Source: Paraburkholderia domus
Lineage (GTDB): Bacteria > Pseudomonadota > Gammaproteobacteria > Burkholderiales > Burkholderiaceae
Assembly (NCBI RefSeq): GCF_905220705.1
Contig: NZ_CAJNAT010000020.1
Span: forward strand, 78,355 to 142,354
Direction of reading: 5' to 3'
DNA length: 64,000 nt
Positions 58,221 through 64,000 of this stretch are shown one piece after another. The notes beneath the pieces were generated by a model, which worked only from the letters and a program-made list of their open reading frames with translations, made no database searches and was not told where the DNA came from. Position 1 is the first letter of the stretch. The number at the start of each line of letters is the position of its first letter. Both the position numbers and the translations under genes were made by a program.

Positions 58221-59207
58221 CCATGGCAAAAGTCGCTGGTGGAAACCATTCGTCAGTCCCAGTTCAACTATCGAAGGTTCGAGTCATGCGTTCAATTCGG
58301 CGACGAGGCGGGAGAGGCGGGCAATGCGGTAGCGGTACATAGGTGCTTGCGGACAATTTTTCAGATTTTCGACGCGATCGCGCCAATATGTTGCCGGAAA
58401 AGGTTTCTGCGACCCGCACGCGACTACGCGTTCAAGATGAACGAGTTCGCTTTCGAAAATGTGATGGTGCATTGTTTGAATCCCCCGTCGATGGCCGGTG
58501 TGGTCCGCTCGCGACGTCGCTCACAATCTGACACCGCGTAGGCCTGGTAACTGCAGATGCTGCGCTACGCGGTGGATCCGCGTGATCACGCAATGCAAAG
58601 AGACTGCTTAACTTGCTATCCAGAAAATCTGTCCGGGTGGCCTGGCGTGCGGGCGCCGTACGCAGATTGTTTGACTGCCTGGCGGCAGGATCGGCAGGTT
58701 TGCCGCGGTTGGCGCAGCTAATTAGAAGGACAAGCCGCCGCTGCCTGTCTTCGAGAAGAAGAGCAACGACGGCCGAGTCCCGCAGCGGACCGCCCGGTGC
58801 ATAGCCAGACGGATTCCACCATTTCGGCGTCACGCATTGCGACGATCTTCTCTGCGGAAGCATTCATTCGTCATGTGTCGACGCGCGACAGCCACAACTA
58901 CAACAACAGCACAGCCCTCTCTAAATCTATCGCCAGCAATTCAGTATCGTTGGCGTCGATCGGCGCGCCGGATATTGTTCGGATGACTAACCGAAGGATC
59001 GTGACGGCTAACGGCGATCCCTCGAACAGCGGTGTCGGCTATCGATAGACAGCCAGGACGCCGGTGCGTCGAACATATTGCAGCGCGCGATCTTTTTTTG
59101 GTCTCTCGGCTTCCCCAGCTTTTCGGTCAGGTTCGTTGCATGTTCTGAGCACTGCTACCGCCTGTGCAGTTTGTTTTGCAGGCGGTGGTGGGAATCCACG
59201 TTGTGTG
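58221..59207. other. Gene-poor, probably decayed stretch
   Basis: Nearly 1 kb without a supportable gene on either strand. Open frames here (for example the minus-strand frame 58432-58863) have no ribosome sites, no family similarity and atypical composition. A hairpin at about 59157-59188 (ACCGCCTG and CAGGCGGT) lies just downstream of the minus-strand sigma-54 promoter at 59208. Confidence 0.55.
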
Positions 59208-59223
59208 AGCAATGATCGTGCCA
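59208..59223 (-). promoter_or_regulatory. Consensus sigma-54 promoter facing a gene-free region
   Basis: The minus strand reads TGGCACGATCATTGCT, an exact fit to TGGCACG-N4-TTGCW. Transcription would start near 59197 and run leftward. Two palindromic sites suitable for an activator lie 52-117 bp upstream, and a sigma-54 activator gene lies just beyond. Confidence 0.75.
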
Positions 59224-59274
59224 TGCCGTGATGCAGCATAGATGCGGGCACCTCAGAACATTTCAGTCGCGACA

Positions 59275-59325
59275 TTGGACAGCATCGTCCAAGCGTTTCG
59301 CTGAAATTGGACGATTTCGTCCAAT
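59275..59325. promoter_or_regulatory. Pair of palindromic activator sites (TTGGAC...GTCCAA)
   Basis: Site A is TTGGAC-N6-GTCCAA (59275-59292). Site B is ATTGGACGATTTCGTCCAAT (59306-59325), a palindrome with 9-bp arms. Their centres are 32 bp apart, about three helical turns, so dimers would bind on the same DNA face. Confidence 0.7.
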
Positions 59326-59344
59326 CGACCTTTCCCGGCGTAAT

Positions 59345-61663
59345 TCATGTGCCGGTTACGACTCCCTTGCCGTCGTTGTTGAAAGAAGCGTCCCGCCGGA
59401 GTTCGGCGAGCAAATCCATGGCGCTGGTGAAGCGAGTGGTCGGATCCGCCGTCAGCGAGCGCAAACCGCGCTCAAGTGTGTCGATTGCTTCGGTAGCGCG
59501 GCCGGTGGAGCGCAGCAGGTCGGCAAGGTAACGCGCGGCGTCGACGCGCGCAGGCACTGAGCCGAACGCGAGCGCGGTGGACAGCGCGGTACGCAGACCC
59601 TGTTCCGCAGCGTTGACATCCCCGAGTGCCCACTGCGCGCGTGCCCGGGTGATCAGTAGTTCGCCCAGGTAGACGCGTTCCTGACGGGCGAGGGTCTCGT
59701 CGATCGCGGCGGCGAGCATCACCTCGCAGGTTTTCGCGCGGCCGGCGCGCAGCAGCAACTCGCCGTGTTGCCACGCCTTGAAGGAATAGAACAGCGCACC
59801 GCCATTGCAAATGATGTGATTGTCGTAGCCATCGAGCATGACGGTTTCAGCTTCGTCGGAATGACCGGACGAACTGAGGTGGCACGCGTGGAGTATCTGA
59901 CCGATGCCCCGATAGAACGCGAAGCCGTTCGCGATCGATACCGATACGAGTTCGCTCGCGAGGGGGCCTAGCCGGTCCTCGTCTTCGAACAGGCAGGCGA
60001 GCCAGGCGGCGCCCTGCAGGTTGACGGCGTGAGCGAACGCGTGCGCACCTGGCTCGGAGGAGCGCAGGATCAGCATCTCCATGGCGCGCCGCGCCTGCCC
60101 GAAGGCGCCGATCTGGTAGGCGGCAAGCCCTTCTAAAGTCAACGCGAGACTGGCGAGATCGATCCCTTGCGAGCCAGTGCGGGTGTCGTTGCGCCCCACG
60201 CCAAGCAGGTTGCCGCGCGTGAGACACGCAAGCGCTTCCTCGCTGTCACCGAGCCAGAAGAGGGTATTGGTCATCGCGACGTGGGCCTCGTCGAGTGAAA
60301 CCCGATCACCGCTGTTCTGCGCGCGCTCCAGCATGTTCTGCGCGGTCGCGCGCGCCTGCTTGAGTTGAAGCGTCGTCAGTTGCGTGGTCCAGATGCCGAA
60401 CTGGATCGCGGCGATTTCGGCGGGAGCGCAGACGCCTTCGCCGATGGCCAGCGCGGCGGTGTAGCAGGAGGTGGCCTCCGCGTACAGCCAGCCGTGCACG
60501 CTACGCAAGCTCATCCCGAGCAGCCGGTAGGCGTCGAACTGGAGACGGCGCGCGGCCTCCTGATCATGGGGCGTCTGCAGCAGGTCGAGGCAGCGGCGTA
60601 ACGGCGGAATGGCTTCGGCGAACTTCGATTCCTCGATCAGCGCGCTCGCATGTTCGAGACACTTGCGCGCTTCCCGGTGATGTTCCTCGCGCGACTTCAG
60701 ACGCCGCTCGATTGTCTTGCGGCCCACGCCAAGCAGTGTTGCGGCCGCACTCTTGTTGCGCCCGGTTCGTTCGAGCGCCCGGTCGATCAGGAGATCCTCG
60801 GCGGCGGCGAGTTTGTCGCGTCCTTCGAGTTGCAACAACATGTCGGCGAGGTTTGCGCGCGACACGGGTCCGCCGGTCTCGTTGGCGAGAAACGGCTCGA
60901 GCGTGTCGACGTCGATGAACGGATTTTCGGCGAGCACGCTCAGCTGGCTGATCAGATTGCGCAATTGCCGGATGTGGCCTGGCCACGCGTGCTGGGATAG
61001 CCGGCGGATGGCGGCCGGTGAAAACTCAAGACGACGCGCGTGCTGCGATGCGAAGTGGGTGACGAGTGCCGGAATGTCCTCGACGCGCTGCTCGAGTCCT
61101 GGGACCGCAAGCACGAAGACCGCGAGCCGGTAGAAAAGGTCCTCGCGGAATAGTCCTTCACGCGCGAGTTCGCGCAGATCGCGGTGGGTCGCCGTCACAA
61201 CGCGTCCTGCGAAGTGCAGACTGGTTGACGAACCGACCGGACGGAATGTTCGCGTTTCAAGTACACGCAGCAGTTTCGGTTGCAGCGCGAGCGGCAGTTC
61301 GCCGATTTCATCGAGCAGTAGGGTGCCCTTGCCGACCTGCTGGAAAAGTCCCTGGCGGTTTTCTCCCGCGCCGGTGAACGCGCCTTTGACGTGCCCAAAC
61401 AGTTCGGCTTCGACGAGATTCTCTGGAATCGCGCCGCAGTTGACATCGACGAACGGTTGATCCTGACGCAGGCTGTGCGCGTGCACACGGCGAGCGACCA
61501 GTTCCTTGCCCGAACCGGTCGGCCCAAAAATGAGCAACGGATGATCGGTGGGGGCGACCCGATCGATCATCCGGACCAGTTGGCGAAACGCTGGCGCGCC
61601 GCCCACGAAGGCGCCGGAACCAGCCTTGTCGTGAGCGAACGGAACGATAGGGGGAGAACTCAT
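59345..61663 (-). CDS. Sigma-54-dependent activator with AAA+, central HTH and C-terminal TPR-like region
   Basis: A 772-residue regulator. The AAA+ domain opens the protein: Walker A GPTGSGKE (47-54), the sigma-54 contact loop GAFTGA (94-99), Walker B LLLDEIGELP and the R-finger region REDLFYRLAVFVLAVPGLEQR. A Fis-type helix-turn-helix follows at about 301-322 (GRNKSAAATLLGVGRKTIERRL). Roughly 440 residues of helical repeats (TPR-like) follow. The usual N-terminal sensor is absent, so the C-terminal repeats probably sense the signal. It likely acts at the palindromes and promoter just downstream of its own stop. Confidence 0.9.
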   Translation of the reverse strand: MSSPPIVPFAHDKAGSGAFVGGAPAFRQLVRMIDRVAPTDHPLLIFGPTGSGKELVARRVHAHSLRQDQPFVDVNCGAIPENLVEAELFGHVKGAFTGAGENRQGLFQQVGKGTLLLDEIGELPLALQPKLLRVLETRTFRPVGSSTSLHFAGRVVTATHRDLRELAREGLFREDLFYRLAVFVLAVPGLEQRVEDIPALVTHFASQHARRLEFSPAAIRRLSQHAWPGHIRQLRNLISQLSVLAENPFIDVDTLEPFLANETGGPVSRANLADMLLQLEGRDKLAAAEDLLIDRALERTGRNKSAAATLLGVGRKTIERRLKSREEHHREARKCLEHASALIEESKFAEAIPPLRRCLDLLQTPHDQEAARRLQFDAYRLLGMSLRSVHGWLYAEATSCYTAALAIGEGVCAPAEIAAIQFGIWTTQLTTLQLKQARATAQNMLERAQNSGDRVSLDEAHVAMTNTLFWLGDSEEALACLTRGNLLGVGRNDTRTGSQGIDLASLALTLEGLAAYQIGAFGQARRAMEMLILRSSEPGAHAFAHAVNLQGAAWLACLFEDEDRLGPLASELVSVSIANGFAFYRGIGQILHACHLSSSGHSDEAETVMLDGYDNHIICNGGALFYSFKAWQHGELLLRAGRAKTCEVMLAAAIDETLARQERVYLGELLITRARAQWALGDVNAAEQGLRTALSTALAFGSVPARVDAARYLADLLRSTGRATEAIDTLERGLRSLTADPTTRFTSAMDLLAELRRDASFNNDGKGVVTGT

Positions 61664-62035
61664 TACAAAATACGCTCCACATGAACCGCGCGTGGCACGA
61701 CGCGGAGATTACCGTCGAAAAGACGGGGCGGACGGTTATGCATCGATCAGGGGTCGGGCGAAGTCTGCAAGAAGAGACAGAGTATGACGGCTTGTCGCTG
61801 ATCTTGTTCTTTGGAAATTAACTCTCGCGGCCGGGCTTCTGCGGATTTTGTCGTAATGTGCTGCGAGCAATGCATCGCTTTCTGGTTGATTGCCAGCATG
61901 GATACATTGCTGGAATGTCACATTGATCTGACGTGGGTCTGGGCGATACGCGGCGGTGGTTGGGGCGGCATCGACTTACCGGGTGTGCCCTCAATGAGAG
62001 CCCGTTGAGGCAAGGTCGACCGTATTCGCCGCGTG
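61664..62035. other. Non-coding stretch upstream of the sigma-54 activator gene
   Basis: No gene supported. A small inverted repeat (CCAGCA and TGCTGG around 9 bases, about 61900-61920) is visible in the middle. The region must hold the activator's promoter; no sigma-70 boxes could be assigned with confidence. Confidence 0.45.
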
Positions 62036-62542
62036 TTACTTTTTCAACAGGGCCATGTAGTAGTCGGTGACATTGTCTTCAGCCCCCTTTGTGATCCGAT
62101 TGAATGCTCGTCCCCATGGCCAGAAGCTTGCGCCTGAGGTGGTTCGCATACCAGGGAATCGGTTTCCGCCAAGGGTGACCATGCCCCATTCGCCACCATG
62201 ATTGCGGCGGTAAACCTCTCCAACGTAACTCCCGTAGGCTTTAGCAAACGACATGACCTGGTCGTCCGTTGGCTTGGGAGTCGTGCCGACGTAGGATGAA
62301 TTCATTTGCGCCAAGGCCTGTTCGACATTGGCAATACTCGCGTCCGACCAGTCGAGTTTTATTCCAAATTGTTTCATGGAGAAATCGACAGTGTCTAGCG
62401 AATAGGCCTCCGCAATCTTCTGGATTTTTGGATCAGGAGAAAAAGACTGGTCAGAAGGGGTTTCTGCGAACGCAGCTCCTCCGTTAAAGCAAGTCATCAA
62501 GGCCATCAACGCTACCAGGAAGCGCCTTACGATTGTTTTCAA
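62036..62542 (-). CDS. Secreted hypothetical protein (DUF3806-like)
   Basis: A 168-residue precursor with a signal peptide (RFLVALMALMTCFNGGAAFA). The mature part has LDWSDASIANVEQALAQMN, AYGSYVGEVYRRNHGGEWG and a C-terminal GRAFNRITKGAEDNVTDYYMAL. The GSYxGExxRRNxGGEWG pattern resembles DUF3806 and related proteins of unknown function. It appears monocistronic. Confidence 0.75.
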   Translation of the reverse strand: MKTIVRRFLVALMALMTCFNGGAAFAETPSDQSFSPDPKIQKIAEAYSLDTVDFSMKQFGIKLDWSDASIANVEQALAQMNSSYVGTTPKPTDDQVMSFAKAYGSYVGEVYRRNHGGEWGMVTLGGNRFPGMRTTSGASFWPWGRAFNRITKGAEDNVTDYYMALLKK

Positions 62543-63263
62543 TGGTTTCTTACTCCTCGATGTTTGCGGCTCGTTACAGCGAAAGGATGGGTTGAATTCT
62601 TGCCCCGATCGGTCTTATGCGTTGGGGTTGCGTGTCCCTATGTGAACGGCATTTTTTGATAAATCTGAAGAGCCAGAACCCGACATTTCTATAAAGCCTC
62701 TACAACCAAAAGTGTTGATAATTTATCTTATGTCAAATATTGTCGCTAACACCAATTCCTCGTTTCTTACAATTTGTAGCGCTCTTTGCGCAATTGTAAT
62801 GTTTACGCATGAGTTTCTGGCGCTGACCGGCGGTCTTTCAATCGCCGAAGTCGCTAGGAAACTGCGCTGTTGCTCGCGAACGATCCGCAACTACGTCGTC
62901 GGCCGCTCACCAATTCGATCCTACAGCCCCGGACGTTCCGCCTGCTGAGCTGCTCGCGTGGGTCGGCGTTCACGCCCCGCATTTTCTTTCGAGCCGACGC
63001 AGCTTCGCGCTTTATGTACGCGGCTGGAATGTGGTCGACAAGATCCGACGCGCCAAGCGCGAAGGCACGTTCGCAGCCGTACTCGCGCGCTGGCGCACAC
63101 TGGCAGTCGAGCTGCCGCGAATGTGGCGCTCCGGCCGGATGTTTGCAGGCATCGGCCCGCCTGCATACGTTCACGAGAAAACACCATCGTGACGGTTGTG
63201 GAACGTATGGACGAAAAAATGGGACGTCTAGCGCCCCATCTAATCTGGATGGTTTGGGATCGT
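62543..63263. other. AT-rich and decayed stretch with an open-frame remnant
   Basis: The left 250 bp are AT-rich compared with the rest of the window. A 78-codon frame from 62712 contains an HTH-like stretch (LSIAEVARKLRCCSRTIRNYV). In the next frame, 62941-63192 encodes 83 codons starting PAELLAWVGVHAPHFLSSRR and ending at a TGA, without any start codon. The two may be pieces of one frameshifted gene; neither was recognised. Confidence 0.4.
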
Positions 63264-63590
63264 TCAGAAATCGAGCTGAGCCGCCGTGATGCCGAGCGCG
63301 GTCGCGATCTTTTCGCGCGACGCCTTACGCAGACGATCGCTTCCTTCCTGCTGTGCGTAGGCCGATTGACTGATGCCCATGCGTGCAGCGACTTCGACTT
63401 GCGTCAGGCCAAGATGCTCGCGCCAGGCGCGAACCGGCGTTGCACCGTCCACCGTCAGGCTCACGACTTCGTGCGGAATCAGACCGCGCTCAGCATTATG
63501 TTCAGCCACATATTCGGCGTACGGGATCACGACATATGCGGGTTTGCCGTCCGGTCCGTTGATGACCTGAATGTTAGTACGTGCGTTCAT
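63264..63590 (-). CDS. XRE-type antitoxin of a RelE-like toxin-antitoxin pair
   Basis: A 108-residue protein. The N-terminal part (IQVINGPDGKPAYVVIPYAEYVAEH) is a Phd/YefM-like beta start. The C-terminal helix-turn-helix is REHLGLTQVEVAARMGISQSAYAQQE. It overlaps the toxin gene by 17 nt and is translated after it, so the order is toxin first as in higBA. It should neutralise the toxin and repress the promoter. Confidence 0.88.
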   Translation of the reverse strand: MNARTNIQVINGPDGKPAYVVIPYAEYVAEHNAERGLIPHEVVSLTVDGATPVRAWREHLGLTQVEVAARMGISQSAYAQQEGSDRLRKASREKIATALGITAAQLDF

Positions 63591-63828
63591 TGCGTTTCCT
63601 CACTTCCTCAATCTCGACGACCTTGATAGCGCCGTCCCAGTTGAACAAGACCCGGTAATTGCCGACCCGAAGCCGGTAGCCGTATTCGTGATCGGTGAGC
63701 GCTTTCACACTCTGGCAATCTGGCATCGCAGCCAGGGTGCTCACTCCGTCGCGAATCGCTACCTGATGCTGCCGGTCAAGCTTGCGCAATTGTTTTGCCG
63801 CTTTCTGGGTCCAGTTGATTGCGTTCAT
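63574..63828 (-). CDS. RelE/ParE-family toxin
   Basis: An 84-residue basic protein: INWTQKAAKQLRKLDRQHQVAIRDGVSTL, ALTDHEYGYRLRVGNYRVLFNWDG and KVVEIEEVRKRNERTY. The YRLRVGNYRVLF strand and C-terminal basic/aromatic residues are typical of RelE-fold ribosome-dependent mRNA interferases. It is the first gene of the pair; an operator-like repeat lies immediately upstream. Confidence 0.9.
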   Translation of the reverse strand: MNAINWTQKAAKQLRKLDRQHQVAIRDGVSTLAAMPDCQSVKALTDHEYGYRLRVGNYRVLFNWDGAIKVVEIEEVRKRNERTY

Positions 63829-63833
63829 GCTTC

Positions 63834-63849
63834 TATTATAAGAATAATA
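63834..63849. promoter_or_regulatory. AT-rich inverted repeat upstream of the toxin-antitoxin operon
   Basis: TATTAT and ATAATA flank AAGA, 6-21 bp before the toxin start, a typical place for autoregulation by the toxin-antitoxin complex. The remaining 150 bp to the window end show no recognisable gene. Confidence 0.45.
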
Positions 63850-64000
63850 TAAGTTTTTCGCCAGCTTAACTTATTTTCCGCAGGCAAGCCCCCTTCTATG
63901 AGCAGGAAGTTGTCAAGGCCTTTCGCGAACTCCCCGTTTTGTGGACGCCATGAACTGATGTCCAGGAGTTATCCACGGCCGGTCGGCGGGTCGCCTCTCA

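Noticed and set aside
58432..58863. 143-codon minus-strand frame
   Set aside because: Composition and lack of ribosome site or family match point to chance opening in decayed DNA.
1..64000. CRISPR arrays, tRNA/rRNA genes, prophage or intact insertion sequences
   Set aside because: No regularly spaced repeats, cloverleaf sequences, integrase or intact transposase was seen anywhere in the window.

Overview
The window reads as chromosomal DNA of a Burkholderiales bacterium, most likely Paraburkholderia. It is GC-rich with strong third-position bias, and the gene families are typical of that genus: DUF4148, DUF2501, MipA/OmpV, DUF899, NodT-type outer-membrane factors and a dispersed multi-hairpin intergenic repeat present twice. 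No rRNA, tRNA, CRISPR array, intact insertion sequence or prophage was found.

Left part (1-15.4 kb): a truncated D-amino-acid dehydrogenase-family gene lies behind a tandem glycine riboswitch. Then come a LysR regulator diverging from an MFS carrier and an M20 amidohydrolase, a LysE exporter, an XRE-cupin regulator with a GNAT enzyme, YceH, MipA/OmpV with an alpha/beta hydrolase, and a DUF4118 membrane protein. After these are a solitary SLATT-type membrane protein beside a broken methyltransferase start, an acyl-CoA-dehydrogenase-like oxidoreductase, a free-standing allophanate hydrolase C-terminal domain and a solitary MreB.

Guanidine region (15.6-28.8 kb): two class I guanidine (ykkC) riboswitches occur, each about 45 nt downstream of a sigma-54-like promoter. 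One leads a periplasmic binding protein gene. The other leads an operon of two urea-carboxylase-associated proteins (carboxyguanidine deiminase type), a urea/guanidine carboxylase, an allophanate hydrolase lacking its C-terminal domain, an ABC permease and an ABC ATPase. Between them lie a winged-helix regulator and a two-gene unit (sugar isomerase-like protein and 2-oxoglutarate/Fe dioxygenase) with a near-perfect 28-bp palindrome at its promoter. Together these genes would import guanidine and break it down to ammonia and CO2.

Efflux region (28.8-39.5 kb): an OmpR-type response regulator and histidine kinase converge on an RND permease-adaptor-outer membrane factor operon. The same motif, ATTACCG-N4-GTNAT, lies in front of both units. 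A DUF4148 gene, the second dispersed repeat and a ChrA chromate transporter follow.

Stress/anion region (39.9-48.6 kb): two ClC channels with CBS domains, an HPP-CBS membrane protein, a DUF1840 protein, a string of three very small proteins (two of them membrane proteins) and a UspA protein are interspersed with six copies of TTATATCA-N5-TGATATAA-like sites. One copy lies upstream of the MarR gene in the same cluster. This looks like an undescribed MarR regulon and is the strongest candidate here for a novel system.

Right part (48.6-64 kb): small DUF2501/DUF2934 and hypothetical genes, an amidohydrolase-MFS pair, a di-heme cytochrome c peroxidase, a secreted phosphoesterase, DUF899, decayed ArsR and SRPBCC genes, and a sigma-54 activator of unusual domain order. 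Downstream of the activator are two palindromic activator sites and a consensus sigma-54 promoter facing a stretch with no gene. A RelE/XRE toxin-antitoxin pair ends the window.
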